From Stappia sediminis (lineage in GTDB: Bacteria; Pseudomonadota; Alphaproteobacteria; Rhizobiales; Stappiaceae): a stretch of 64,000 nt of DNA. The position numbers and the translations under genes were made by a program. Of the stretch, positions 8,106 through 17,147 are shown one piece after another. Below the pieces are notes generated by a model that was not told where the DNA came from, did no database searches, and saw nothing but the letters and a program-made list of their open reading frames with translations. Every line of letters starts with the position of its first letter. Positions within the stretch are counted from its first letter, which is position 1. Location of the stretch: assembly GCF_009826895.1 (NCBI RefSeq), contig NZ_WUMV01000008.1, forward strand, positions 1-64,000, written 5' to 3'.

Positions 8106-9705
8106 GCCTGCGTGTCCGCTTTGACCTGTTGCCGACCTTCTCGAGTTCGCAGCGCTGGCGAAGCATCAGGTGGAATATCTCGTAATCGCGGTCGTACGCC
8201 TCGCGCAAGGCTGCGTTCGGCAGGCGCGTGCGGTAGGACCGGCGCATGGACCGGCAGGCTTCGGCAAGGCTTGAATAGGTGCCGGCTGCGCTCGCCGCGG
8301 CCATGGCCGTGCCAAGAAGCACGGCATCCTCCGTCTCGCTTTGGCGCACGGTGCGCCCGGTGGCATCGGCATAAAGCTCCATAAGGAGCGGATTTCGCGT
8401 GTGTCCGCCCGTGACGTGCAGATAGGTGATATCCATGCCGCCGCCGTTCAGGTGGTCGAGGATATGGCGCAGGCCCAGCGCGATGGAAACGGCGGTGCGC
8501 CAATAAAGCCGGCACAGGCCGTCGAAGCTCGCATCGAGCGAAAGCCCGCTGATGACGCCCCTTGCATGGGGATCGCCGGAGGGCGAACGATTGCCGTGAA
8601 AATCGGGCAGTACGTGCAGGTCGGCCGCGAAATCCTGGCCGGCGTGCAATCTGAGTTCCCTTATCCGGTGGACGATGCGCTCATGCATCCGGGCATCCGG
8701 TTCGCCGCCTGCACCATGGATGCGAATGATGTGGTCGAGCAGGGCTCCGGTTGCCGATTGCCCGGCCTCATAGAGCCACAGGCCCGGCAAGGCGGCCTCA
8801 AAATAGGGACCCCAGACGCCCGGTGCGAAATGCGCCGAGCTTGAAAAGCCCATCACGCAACTGGACGTACCGGCGATCAGCGCAAGGCTGCGCTCGATTT
8901 CGCCCCCCTCATAACCGCCGATCACGCCAAGCGAGCCCGCGAACGCGTCGATCAGACCGGTCGCGACCTGGCACGCTTCGCTCAGACCCAATTCCGCTGC
9001 CGCTTCGGCTGTCAGCGTGCCGATGGCGGCTCCGACCGGTACGGTGTCATGCGGCAGTCCGCCGCGCTCGATCAAGTCCTCCAGCCCGACCTTTTCGAAG
9101 AAATCCTCCTGCCACCCGCTGTCGTGCGAAAGATACGTCCATTTGCTCGTCAACGTGCAGCGCGAACGATCGTCCCGCCCGCTCGCCCGCCAGGTTAGAA
9201 AATCCACGAGATCGAAGAGCTTGCCGCAGGTTTCCCATACATCAGGCAGGTTGCGCTTAAGCCATATGAGCTTCGGCGTTTGCATTTCGGGCGACATCGC
9301 GCCGCCTAGGTGATCGAGAACGCGGTGGCCGGTCGCGGTGCATTCATCGGCCTCCGATATCGCCCGGTGATCGAACCAGGCGATTGTATCGCGCGCGGCA
9401 TCTCCGGATGGCGAGATGCTGACCTTCCCACCATCGCTCCGCCGTGCGACGAGGGAACATGTCGCATCGAAGGCGATACCGGATATGTCCTGCGCCGTCA
9501 GGCCCGAGGCCAACAGCGCATTTCTGACGGCTGCGCAGACGGCGGCCCAGATTTCCTCGGAATCGTATTCGGCAAACCCCGCCTGCGGCCTGAAGATGGA
9601 AATCTCCTGGGTCGCCCTCCCCTGCAGGCTCCCCGCCGCATCGAAGATGCCCGCTCGTGCGCTGGCCGTCCCGACATCCACAGCACAGACGAACGCGCGT
9701 TCCAT
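8095..9705 (-). CDS. FGGY-family pentulose kinase (D-ribulokinase-like)
   Basis: Carbohydrate kinase of the FGGY/actin-like ATPase superfamily, 536 residues. The N-terminus VDVGTASARAGIFD is the phosphate-1 loop. GIAFDATCSLV is characteristic of the pentulose branch (ribulokinase/ribitol-kinase-like). GGHTRNP near residue 435 is the adenosine-binding signature. It is the last gene of the polyol operon, 14 bases after a HAD phosphatase, so a ketose released by a polyol dehydrogenase is the likely substrate. Xylulokinase is the main alternative: related smo/mtl operons carry xylB here, but the DATCS motif points to the ribulokinase type. Substrate not decidable by eye. Confidence 0.8.
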   Translation of the reverse strand: MERAFVCAVDVGTASARAGIFDAAGSLQGRATQEISIFRPQAGFAEYDSEEIWAAVCAAVRNALLASGLTAQDISGIAFDATCSLVARRSDGGKVSISPSGDAARDTIAWFDHRAISEADECTATGHRVLDHLGGAMSPEMQTPKLIWLKRNLPDVWETCGKLFDLVDFLTWRASGRDDRSRCTLTSKWTYLSHDSGWQEDFFEKVGLEDLIERGGLPHDTVPVGAAIGTLTAEAAAELGLSEACQVATGLIDAFAGSLGVIGGYEGGEIERSLALIAGTSSCVMGFSSSAHFAPGVWGPYFEAALPGLWLYEAGQSATGALLDHIIRIHGAGGEPDARMHERIVHRIRELRLHAGQDFAADLHVLPDFHGNRSPSGDPHARGVISGLSLDASFDGLCRLYWRTAVSIALGLRHILDHLNGGGMDITYLHVTGGHTRNPLLMELYADATGRTVRQSETEDAVLLGTAMAAASAAGTYSSLAEACRSMRRSYRTRLPNAALREAYDRDYEIFHLMLRQRCELEKVGNRSKRTRRLTR

Positions 9706-9719
9706 GGGTTTATCTTCGT

Positions 9720-10394
9720 TCAGGCCATATGGCCGAGGAGCGCGGGAAGCTCCCGCATGTCATCGAACACGAGATCGGGCCCGAGCGCTTCCGTTACCTC
9801 GCGCAAACCACTTGGGCCGGCATGGGTGCCGCCGACGAACGCGAAGACGCGCATCCCCGCGCGCCTGGCAGCCTCGATGCCTGCGGGACTGTCCTCGATC
9901 ACGAGGCAGTTTTCCGGCGCCACTTTCATGGCACGCGCGGCATGCAAGAAGAGATCGGGTGCTGGCTTTCCGTGTTTCACCATGCTCGCACTGTATAAGT
10001 GCGGCTGCAGGCTTTCCAGTAGGCCGGTGACTTTAAGCGACAATTCTATGCGTTCGGGCTGGCTGGAAGAGGCGACGCAGCGGCGAAGTCCTATCTTTGC
10101 AAGCGCTTCGGCAATGCCGGGAATAGGCTTGAGTTCGCGGCGAAATCGCTCGTAGAGGCGTGAGCGCATGGCCTCCAGGTGGCCAGCGTTCATCGTCAGC
10201 CCGAATTCCTCATGCATGATCCCGGCGACTGTTGCCATCGAACGGCCGAGGAAGCGGCGATAGGCCGTCTCTTCGTCGAGGGAAACGCCCGCCTCTCCGA
10301 TGATTTCAAGAAGCACCGCCACCGAAATGGGTTCGGAATCGACCAGCACGCCGTCGCAGTCGAAGATCAAAAGGTCCGGGACGTTGCCTGCCAT
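9720..10394 (-). CDS. HAD-superfamily phosphatase (beta-phosphoglucomutase-like)
   Basis: Small sugar-phosphate phosphatase of the HAD IA group, 224 residues from the chosen ATG. Motif I is FDCDGVLVDS (nucleophile D12, acid D14), motif II ASSSQ, motif III lysine in KHGKPAPDLF and motif IV VIEDSPAGIEAA, so all catalytic elements are present. A start at 10469 would add 25 basic, non-conserved residues and overlap the small frame upstream, so I prefer 10394, five bases after the stop of that 20-codon frame. It sits between the mannitol dehydrogenase and the FGGY kinase in the polyol operon and probably hydrolyses a sugar or polyol phosphate. Confidence 0.85.
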   Translation of the reverse strand: MAGNVPDLLIFDCDGVLVDSEPISVAVLLEIIGEAGVSLDEETAYRRFLGRSMATVAGIMHEEFGLTMNAGHLEAMRSRLYERFRRELKPIPGIAEALAKIGLRRCVASSSQPERIELSLKVTGLLESLQPHLYSASMVKHGKPAPDLFLHAARAMKVAPENCLVIEDSPAGIEAARRAGMRVFAFVGGTHAGPSGLREVTEALGPDLVFDDMRELPALLGHMA

Positions 10395-10399
10395 GCCGC

Positions 10400-10462
10400 T
10401 CACGCGGGATCCGTCTTGTCGCCGGCGATCGCCACCCCCTCGCCCTTCAGCCCGAGCTTCAT
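10400..10462 (-). CDS. Possible 20-codon leader ORF before HAD phosphatase
   Basis: A 20-codon frame (MKLGLKGEGVAIAG...) has a good ribosome site (AAGGGGAG, 7 bases before ATG) and ends in TGA five bases before the HAD start. That spacing is suited to translational coupling. The peptide faintly recalls the first strand of a short-chain dehydrogenase, so it may equally be the stump of a deleted gene. Expression unproven. Confidence 0.35.
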   Translation of the reverse strand: MKLGLKGEGVAIAGDKTDPA

Positions 10463-10475
10463 GCCCCATCTCCCC

Positions 10476-11954
10476 TTATGGTCGGCCTTCGAGATAGGCC
10501 TTGAGCACCGATTGGGTGCCGCTTGCCCATAGAGCCGACAGCCAGCCGGCAAAGGCCTTTCGAAATTCTTCCGACAGGCCGATGTCGCCGTAGATGTCAT
10601 CCATGGCCAGCCAGTTGAGCGGATCGGCTTTCGCCTCGCGTGCTCTCTCGGTCAGCCGGTCCCAATTCGGGTCGTTCGGCGCGATTTCCGCACCGCTGTC
10701 GGTCGTGCCGAAGCAGTAGCGGCACCAAAGGGCCGATTCCAGTGCAAGGCCCGAAATACCGAGGCCCTTTTCAAGCCTGTCCCTGATGCTCGGGATGATG
10801 AACTTCGGCTGGCGGTTAGTCCCGTCAAGGCAGAGCCGGCGCACGGTATCGCCGATCTTGGGGTTGGCGAAGCGCGTTTCGATCAGCTTGTAGTAATCGC
10901 CGAGATCCGTATCCGGCACCGGCGGAACGACGGGAATGATCTCTTCACGCTCGATCTTCGCCAGAAAGCCGCGCACCAGGGGGTTTTCCATGGCCTCATG
11001 CACGAAGTGGATGTCCATCAGCCCCGCCGGATAGGCGATCACCGCGTGCCCGCCGTTGAGTATGCGGATCTTCATGTTCTCGTAAGGCGCGACGTCCGGC
11101 ACGAACTGGACGCCGACCTTCTCGAGTTGCGGGCGCCCCGCGGGGAAATTGTCCTCAAGCACCCACTGCTTGAAGCCTTCGCAGAAAACCGGCCAGGTAT
11201 CCTCGATTCCGAAGTCGCGGGCGAGGATTTGGCGCTCCCGTTCGCCGGTCGCAGGCGTGATGCGGTCCACCATGCCGTTCGGAAAGGCAACGTTATCCTT
11301 GATCCATCCGGCAAGGTCCCTGTCCGAAAGAGCAGCGAGCCCGACGACCGCGTTTTTCGCGATCACCCCATTATGGGGAAGGTTGTCGCAGGACATGACG
11401 GTGAATGCGGGGATGCCGGCGGCACGTCGGCGTTTCAGCGCCTCGACGATCAGCCCGAACACGGTCTTCGGCTTGTCCGGGGCGGCCGCATCGGCGGCGA
11501 TTGCGGGATACGCCGGGTCGAAGGTGCCGGAAGCGGGGTTGATGAAATAGCCCCCTTCGGTGATCGTCATGGAAACGATCCGGATTGCCGGGTCTGCCAA
11601 CCGCGCGATGATGATTTTTGTGTCGCCGGGTTCGATGTAGTCGATCATCGCCGCCGTGACCCGGGCTTCGCTCTTGCCCGCATCCTGTTCGACGACAGTC
11701 GTCAGATAATCTTGCGCCCTCAGCCGTTCGCGGATTTCCTTGTCGCCGGCCATGACGCTGGCACCCACGATCGCCCAATCATGGCCCTCGCCCGAGTTGA
11801 AAAGGGCGTCGAGGTAGACCGCCTGATGGGAGCGGTGGAAATTGCCGACGCCGAAATGCACGATACCGCGCGAAAGGTTCGCCTGCTTATAGGCGGGAAC
11901 GGCAGCGCTCGACGCGATCGCGCCGAGCGAGGCGGCCGAAAGCTTCGTGGTCAT
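10476..11954 (-). CDS. mtlK: Mannitol 2-dehydrogenase
   Basis: Long-chain polyol dehydrogenase that oxidises D-mannitol (and usually D-arabinitol) to the ketose with NAD. It has 492 residues from the ATG reading MTTKLSAASL. The NAD fold begins at GIVHFGVGNFHRSHQ. Catalytic K295, N300 and H303 lie in MKIRILNGGH, the K-x4-N-x2-H pattern of this family at the numbering of the Pseudomonas fluorescens enzyme. SCDNLPHNG is a further family signature. The upstream in-frame extension (about 120 residues rich in Arg and Pro) is not conserved-looking and overlaps smoS, so I reject it. The gene lies 44 bases after smoS in the operon order known from Rhodobacter smo clusters. Confidence 0.92.
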   Translation of the reverse strand: MTTKLSAASLGAIASSAAVPAYKQANLSRGIVHFGVGNFHRSHQAVYLDALFNSGEGHDWAIVGASVMAGDKEIRERLRAQDYLTTVVEQDAGKSEARVTAAMIDYIEPGDTKIIIARLADPAIRIVSMTITEGGYFINPASGTFDPAYPAIAADAAAPDKPKTVFGLIVEALKRRRAAGIPAFTVMSCDNLPHNGVIAKNAVVGLAALSDRDLAGWIKDNVAFPNGMVDRITPATGERERQILARDFGIEDTWPVFCEGFKQWVLEDNFPAGRPQLEKVGVQFVPDVAPYENMKIRILNGGHAVIAYPAGLMDIHFVHEAMENPLVRGFLAKIEREEIIPVVPPVPDTDLGDYYKLIETRFANPKIGDTVRRLCLDGTNRQPKFIIPSIRDRLEKGLGISGLALESALWCRYCFGTTDSGAEIAPNDPNWDRLTERAREAKADPLNWLAMDDIYGDIGLSEEFRKAFAGWLSALWASGTQSVLKAYLEGRP

Positions 11955-11998
11955 GGGATCTGCCTCGTACTCAGTGCGTAATTTGTTGCGAACGAGCA

Positions 11999-12772
11999 TC
12001 AGCTCATCCAGTTGCCGCCGTCGACGTTGTAGGTTTGGGCGACGATGTATTTCGCCTCGTCGGTGGCGAGGAAAACAGCCATTCCGGTCAGGTCTTCCGC
12101 CGTTCCCATCCGCCCGTAGGGCACAGCCTCGCCGACAAGGCGCTTCTTCTCGCCAAGCGGGCGGTTCTCGTATTTCGCAAACAGCGCATCGACGCCGTCC
12201 CAATGCTCGCCGTCCACGACGCCCGGCGCTATCGCGTTGACGTTTATGCCGTGCTTGATGAGGTCGAGACCTGCCGACTGGGTCAGGCTGATCACCGCGG
12301 CCTTGCTGGCGCAATAGACGGCGACCAGCGGTTCGCCCCGCCGCCCCGCCTGGCTTGCCATATTGATGATCTTGCCTCCTCGCCCGCGCTCGATCATCGC
12401 CCTGGCGACCGCCTGCATGGTGAAAAGCGTGCCGGCGACATTGATGGAAAACAGCCGCTCGTAGCTCTTGCGCGTGATCTCCACGACAGGAGCGAGGTCG
12501 AACAGCGCCGCGTTGTTGATGAGGATATCGATCCCGCCGAACGCCTCATCGGCAGCCTTGACGGCGGCGTCGATGGACGCCTGGTCGGTCACGTCCATCT
12601 CCACGGCAAGAGCGCTATCGCCTATTTCAGCGGCCGAGCGCGCGGCCCGCGCGATGTCGATATCGGCGATCGCGACCCTTGCGCCCTCGCGTACATAGGC
12701 CTCGGTGAACGCCCTTCCGATACCGCGGGCCGCTCCCGTGATAAGCGCTGACCTTCCTTCAAGCCGTCTCAC
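11999..12772 (-). CDS. smoS: Sorbitol/polyol dehydrogenase, SDR family (SmoS)
   Basis: Classical short-chain dehydrogenase of 257 residues, expected to oxidise D-sorbitol to D-fructose (also galactitol or L-iditol) with NAD. It shows TGAARGIG (12-19), D60 in MDVTD, NNAA (87-90) and the catalytic set S140, Y153, K157. The start is a GTG overlapping the smoK stop by four bases, so the two are translationally coupled. The position between the transporter ATPase and mannitol dehydrogenase matches the Rhodobacter sphaeroides polyol operon. Confidence 0.9.
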   Translation of the reverse strand: MRRLEGRSALITGAARGIGRAFTEAYVREGARVAIADIDIARAARSAAEIGDSALAVEMDVTDQASIDAAVKAADEAFGGIDILINNAALFDLAPVVEITRKSYERLFSINVAGTLFTMQAVARAMIERGRGGKIINMASQAGRRGEPLVAVYCASKAAVISLTQSAGLDLIKHGINVNAIAPGVVDGEHWDGVDALFAKYENRPLGEKKRLVGEAVPYGRMGTAEDLTGMAVFLATDEAKYIVAQTYNVDGGNWMS

Positions 12773-13776
12773 GATATCCGCAGTCCTTCCTTGTCGAACC
12801 TGTGAATCTTGTCGTCTTGCGGGCTCAAGAAAACCGTATCGCCGTGGTGAATGTCGACCTCGCCATCGGAACGGACGGTTATCGGCTCGCTGGTCAAGTC
12901 CTTCGCGTGCACATGGAGGAAAGTGTCCGATCCCAGGTGCTCAGAAACACCGACGGTACCTTTCCATTGCCCTTCGCTCTTCGAGATCGAAAGGTGCTCG
13001 GGCCGGATGCCGATCGTCGCGGCATTGTGCTTTGCCGCCTCGGCGCCCTCGATGAAGTTCATCTTCGGAGAGCCGATGAAGCCCGCGACGAAAAGATTGC
13101 GCGGATTGCGGTAAAGATCGAGCGGCGTTCCCACCTGCTCGATGTGGCCCGCGCGCAGCACGACGATCTTGTCGGCCATCGTCATCGCCTCGACCTGATC
13201 GTGCGTCACATAGATCATCGTCGTCTCGAGCGAATTGTGCAGCTCGCTGATCTCCAGGCGCATGTTCACGCGAAGCGCGGCATCCAGGTTCGACAGGGGC
13301 TCGTCGAAGAGGAACGCGGCGGGCTCGCGCACGATCGCCCGGCCAATGGCGACGCGCTGCCGCTGGCCGCCGGAAAGCTGACCGGGGCGCCGGTCCAGAT
13401 AGTCGGTGAGGTTCAGTACCTTCGCCGCCGCCTCGACGCGCTTGTTCTGCTCCGCCTGGTCCAGTCCCGCCATCTTCAGCGGGAATGAAATGTTCTTGCG
13501 AACGCTCATATGCGGATAAAGCGCGTAGGACTGGAAGACCATGGCGAGGCCGCGCTTGGCGGGCGGAAGTTCCGTTGCAGCCCGTCCGTCGATGCTGATC
13601 TGGCCGGACGACACGTCCTCAAGCCCCGCGATGAGGCGCAGCAATGTGGACTTGCCGCAGCCGGACGGCCCGACGAAGACGACGAATTCGCCGTCTTCTA
13701 TTTCCAGATCGAGCGGCGGGATCACATTGACGTCGCCGAAGCTCTTGGTGACCTGTTCGAGTATGATGCGTCCCAT
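12769..13776 (-). CDS. smoK: Polyol ABC transporter ATP-binding protein (SmoK)
   Basis: MalK/UgpC-type ATPase of 335 residues that energises sorbitol/mannitol uptake. Walker [10 protein letters not shown] (about 36-44), Q-loop YALYP, signature LSGGQRQR, Walker [14 protein letters not shown] and H-loop VTHDQVEAM are intact. The C-terminal third forms the TOBE/regulatory domain ([14 protein letters not shown]). It lies nine bases after smoG. The proteins SmoE, SmoF, SmoG and SmoK would form one inner-membrane importer. Confidence 0.93.
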   Translation of the reverse strand: MGRIILEQVTKSFGDVNVIPPLDLEIEDGEFVVFVGPSGCGKSTLLRLIAGLEDVSSGQISIDGRAATELPPAKRGLAMVFQSYALYPHMSVRKNISFPLKMAGLDQAEQNKRVEAAAKVLNLTDYLDRRPGQLSGGQRQRVAIGRAIVREPAAFLFDEPLSNLDAALRVNMRLEISELHNSLETTMIYVTHDQVEAMTMADKIVVLRAGHIEQVGTPLDLYRNPRNLFVAGFIGSPKMNFIEGAEAAKHNAATIGIRPEHLSISKSEGQWKGTVGVSEHLGSDTFLHVHAKDLTSEPITVRSDGEVDIHHGDTVFLSPQDDKIHRFDKEGLRIS

Positions 13777-13785
13777 GACTTTTTC

Positions 13786-14616
13786 CTATTTCACTGCGCC
13801 GAACGTCAGGCCGCGAACAAGCTGCTTCTGGCTGAACCAACCCATGATCAGGATCGGCGCGATGGCCATGGTCGATGCCGCGCTGAGCTTCGCGTAAAAC
13901 AGCCCTTCAGGTGAGGAATAACTGGCGATGAACGCGGTCAGCGGCGCGGCATTCGCCGCCGTCAGGTTGAGCGTCCAGAACGCCTCGTTCCAGGCGAGGA
14001 TGATGTTGAGAAGCAATGTCGAGGCGATGCCGGGAACCGCCATCGGCGTAAGCACGTAGATGATCTCCGCGCGCAGGCTCGCCCCGTCCATGCGCGCCGC
14101 TTCGAGGATATCGACCGGAATTTCCTTGAAGTAGGTGTAGAGCATCCACACGATGATCGGCAGGTTGATCAGCGTGAGTACGATCACGAGGCCCGTCCGC
14201 GTGTCCAAAAGCCCTGTATCGCGGAATATCAGGTAAATCGGGATCAGCACGCCCACCGGCGGAAGCATCTTCGTGGAGAGCATCCACATAAGCACGTCCT
14301 TGGTGCGCTTGCCCGGCACGAAGGCCATGGACCAGGCCGCGGGGATCGCGACCAGAAGCCCGATCAGCGTCGAGCCGACCGAAATGACCACCGAATTCAG
14401 GAAGTGCAGGAAGTAGTTCGAGCGCTCCATGACCGTGGAGTAGTTTTCAAGGGTCCAGTCGAACCCCACGAACGATGGGGGCGAGGCGATCGCCTCGGCC
14501 TCCGTCTTGAAGCTCGTCAGGATCGTCCAGAGGATCGGGAAGAAGATCAGGAGCCCGACCCCCCAGGCGAATACGGTGACGGTTGCCTTGCGGGCGGGTG
14601 TTACAGCGCGGGCCAT
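13786..14616 (-). CDS. smoG: Polyol ABC transporter permease (SmoG)
   Basis: MalG-type inner-membrane permease of 276 residues with about six hydrophobic segments. The cytoplasmic EAA loop (EAARMDGASLRAEIIYVLTPMAVPG) near residue 190 contacts the ATPase. It begins three bases after smoF and ends nine before smoK, inside the polyol operon. Confidence 0.92.
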   Translation of the reverse strand: MARAVTPARKATVTVFAWGVGLLIFFPILWTILTSFKTEAEAIASPPSFVGFDWTLENYSTVMERSNYFLHFLNSVVISVGSTLIGLLVAIPAAWSMAFVPGKRTKDVLMWMLSTKMLPPVGVLIPIYLIFRDTGLLDTRTGLVIVLTLINLPIIVWMLYTYFKEIPVDILEAARMDGASLRAEIIYVLTPMAVPGIASTLLLNIILAWNEAFWTLNLTAANAAPLTAFIASYSSPEGLFYAKLSAASTMAIAPILIMGWFSQKQLVRGLTFGAVK

Positions 14617-14619
14617 GGT

Positions 14620-15492
14620 TCATGCATCCAGGTTCTTGCCGATCATCCGCATCAGGAAGATCGCGACAATGTTGGCAAGGATGATGGCGACGACGCCACC
14701 GGCGGAACCCGCACCCACGTCGAATTGCAGGAGGGACTGGGCGTAAACCAGAAACGTCAGGTTTGTGGTCGCCGTGCCGGGGCCGCCATTGGTCGTGACG
14801 AGGATTTCGGCGAACACCGACAGAAGGAAGATCGTCTGGATCAGGATCACGACGGTGATGGCGCGCGAAAGGTGCGGCAGCATGATGTAGAAGAAGCGGC
14901 TCAGCCAGCTCGCGCCGTCCATTTCGGCGGCTTCCAGTTGCTCGCTGTCAAGCGACTGAAGCGCCGTCAGAAGGATCAGCGTCGCGAAGGGCAGCCAGCC
15001 CCAGGCCACGATCAGGATGATCGAGGACAAGGGCGCATGGGCCAGAAAGTCGAACGGTTCGAGGCCGACGGCCTTTGCGAGAAACGCGAAGAGGCCGTTC
15101 ACCGGGTTCATGAACATGTTTTTCCAGACCAGCGCGGAAACCGTGGGCATGACGAAGAACGGCGCGATCACGAGGATGCGGACGATGCCCTGCCCCCAGA
15201 ACGGCTGGTCGAGCAGCAGCGCCAGGAGGACGCCGCCGACGATCGTTATGACAAGCACGCCCCCGACCAGAAGCAGCGTGTTCCATATCGCGTCGAAGAA
15301 CGCGGGATCGGTGAGGAAGAAACGGTAGTTCAGAAAACCGGCCCATTCCTCCGTGCCCGGCATCAGGAGGTTGTAGCGCAGGAAAGAGAAATAGAGGGTC
15401 AGGCTCAGCGGGATCAGCATCCAGCCAAGCAGCAGGAGAACCGCCGGCGAGATCATGAAGCGTGCCGCGGACTTGGAATGCTGCGTCGCCAT
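14620..15492 (-). CDS. smoF: Polyol ABC transporter permease (SmoF)
   Basis: MalF-type permease of 290 residues from the ATG reading MATQHSK, which has GGGAG about 10 bases upstream. A frame opening five codons earlier lacks a ribosome site. The EAA loop reads EAAEMDGASWLSRFFYIMLPHL. Six or so hydrophobic spans are visible, and the large early loop is short compared with MalF, as in other polyol permeases. Partner of SmoG. Confidence 0.92.
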   Translation of the reverse strand: MATQHSKSAARFMISPAVLLLLGWMLIPLSLTLYFSFLRYNLLMPGTEEWAGFLNYRFFLTDPAFFDAIWNTLLLVGGVLVITIVGGVLLALLLDQPFWGQGIVRILVIAPFFVMPTVSALVWKNMFMNPVNGLFAFLAKAVGLEPFDFLAHAPLSSIILIVAWGWLPFATLILLTALQSLDSEQLEAAEMDGASWLSRFFYIMLPHLSRAITVVILIQTIFLLSVFAEILVTTNGGPGTATTNLTFLVYAQSLLQFDVGAGSAGGVVAIILANIVAIFLMRMIGKNLDA

Positions 15493-15548
15493 GTCGAGCG
15501 CTCCCATTCCTGGAGGAGGAAAATAAAACGGATGCCAATGAAAAAGAG

Positions 15549-15575
15549 GCAGGGCCCGCGGTCCGCGGACCCTGC
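15549..15575. terminator. Intercistronic hairpin between smoE and smoF
   Basis: A 27-base GC-rich palindrome (arms GCAGGGCCCGCGG and CCGCGGACCCTGC, one mismatch) lies in the 100-base gap after smoE. Read in operon direction it is followed by CTCTTTTTC. It probably acts as a leaky terminator or 3'-end stabiliser that lets the binding protein be made in excess over the membrane subunits. Confidence 0.6.
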
Positions 15576-15592
15576 ATCCGGGAGGGACGCGG

Positions 15593-16900
15593 TTACTTGA
15601 TATAACCCGCCTTCGTCATCTCGCGCGTGGCGACCTGCTGTGCGCTCCGCAGCGCCTGATCGGCGGTAATCGTGCCCGCGAGCGCTGCCGAGAACTGCTG
15701 GCCGATCACCGTGGCAAGCCCCTGGAATTCGGGGATGGCGACGAACTGCACGCCGACATAGGGAACCGGATCGACCGTCGGGTGCTGCGGATCGGCCGAG
15801 TTGATCGACTGAAGCGTCATCTCGGCGAACGGAACCTTCTTGTATTCCGGGTTCTCATAGAGCGAGGTGCGCGTTCCCGGAGGCACGTTGGCCCAGCCTT
15901 CATTGCTTGCGACCAGTTCCAGGTATTCCTTGGACGTCGCCCATTCCACGAACTTCTTCGCGGCTGCCTCGTTGTCGGTGCCGGCCGGGATGGCGAGCGA
16001 CCAGGCCCACAGCCAGTTGCTGCGCTTGCCAAGGCCTTTGTCCGGGGCGAGCGCGAAGCCCACCTTGTCGGCCACTTCGCTGTCTTCCGGATTCGTCACG
16101 AACGATGCGGCGACCGTCGCGTCGATCCACATGCCGCATTTTCCGGTCTGGAAAAGCGCCAGATTCTCGTTGAAACCGTTCGACGATGCGCCCGGAGGGC
16201 CCGCGTCTTTCATCAGATCGAGATAGAACGTCAGCGTGTCCTTCCAGGCTTGCTGGTCGAACTGCGGCTTCCAGTCCATGTCGAACCAGCGAGCGCCGAA
16301 GGAGTTCGACATGGCGGTAATGAACGCCACGTTCTCGCCCCAGCCGGCCTTGCCGCGCATGCAGATGCCGTAGACCTCGTTTTCCTTGTCGGTCATGGCG
16401 CGGGCCGCTTCCGCGATGAAATCCCAGGTGGGCGCCTCGGGCATCTCGAGCCCGGCCTTCTCCATCAGGTCGGTGCGGTACATCACCATTGAGCTTTCGC
16501 CGTAGAATGGCGCGGCATAAAGCTCGCCGTCGACGGTCAGGCCACCTCGGATAGCGGGCAGGAGGTCATCGACGTCATAGCTTTCCGGCAGGTCGTTCAG
16601 CGAAACGAGCCAGCCCTGTTTGCCCCAGATCGGGACTTCGTAAGTACCGATGGTCATCACATCGTACTGACCACCCTTCGTGGCGATGTCTGTCGTTACC
16701 CGCTGACGCAGGACGTTTTCCTCCAGCGTCACCCATTCGACCTCGATATCCGGGTTCTTCGCCGTGAAATCGTCGGTCAGACCCTGCATCCGGATCATGT
16801 CGCCGTTGTTGACGGTGGCGATCGTAATCGTCTCGGCATGGACGAGGCCCGTCATCACGCCAAGCGAAACCGCTCCAAGGAGCATGGATTTGAACTTCAT
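15593..16900 (-). CDS. smoE: Polyol ABC transporter substrate-binding protein (SmoE)
   Basis: Periplasmic extracellular solute-binding protein (family 1) of 435 residues. It starts at MKFKSMLLGAV with GGAGGAATCC just upstream. The first ~22 residues are a Sec signal peptide ending GLVHA. The body has the family look (ETITIATVNNGDMIRMQGL, then WDFIAEAARAMTDKE). It delivers sorbitol or mannitol to SmoF/SmoG. First structural gene of the operon, 247 bases downstream of the SorC-type regulator. Confidence 0.92.
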   Translation of the reverse strand: MKFKSMLLGAVSLGVMTGLVHAETITIATVNNGDMIRMQGLTDDFTAKNPDIEVEWVTLEENVLRQRVTTDIATKGGQYDVMTIGTYEVPIWGKQGWLVSLNDLPESYDVDDLLPAIRGGLTVDGELYAAPFYGESSMVMYRTDLMEKAGLEMPEAPTWDFIAEAARAMTDKENEVYGICMRGKAGWGENVAFITAMSNSFGARWFDMDWKPQFDQQAWKDTLTFYLDLMKDAGPPGASSNGFNENLALFQTGKCGMWIDATVAASFVTNPEDSEVADKVGFALAPDKGLGKRSNWLWAWSLAIPAGTDNEAAAKKFVEWATSKEYLELVASNEGWANVPPGTRTSLYENPEYKKVPFAEMTLQSINSADPQHPTVDPVPYVGVQFVAIPEFQGLATVIGQQFSAALAGTITADQALRSAQQVATREMTKAGYIK

Positions 16901-17147
16901 GGATTCCTCCCGATCAATCCGCTTCGGCCGGCCTTCCATCGGATTTGCCTATCCGAGGACGAATGAGCCGACCGTTTTCGAAGCGCCAGACCATCTCCTC
17001 CACGCTCCTCCGAACGCTGGATGGCCTTATGAGCAATTGCCTTTCGGCTGAGCAAATACTCATCAATCAGCACGTAAAGTCAACAGGAATTCGTTGCCGC
17101 AGCGCAGCATCCATCCTGTAGAAAATCGGAATTTTCAGCGCCTTCAG
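16901..17147 (-). promoter_or_regulatory. Candidate smo operon promoter/operator region
   Basis: The spacer between the regulator and smoE contains two direct TGAGCAA repeats at 17030 and 17049, 19 bases apart. The second extends to TGAGCAAATACTCA (17049-17062), whose ends TGAG/CTCA form a dyad. Two turns of helix between repeats suits a tetrameric SorC-type regulator. No clear -35/-10 pair was picked out. Confidence 0.45.

Noticed and set aside
11954-12314. 120-residue N-terminal extension of mannitol dehydrogenase
   Set aside because: It is Arg/Pro-rich, overlaps smoS on the same strand in another frame, and the family starts at the chosen ATG; catalytic numbering then matches exactly.
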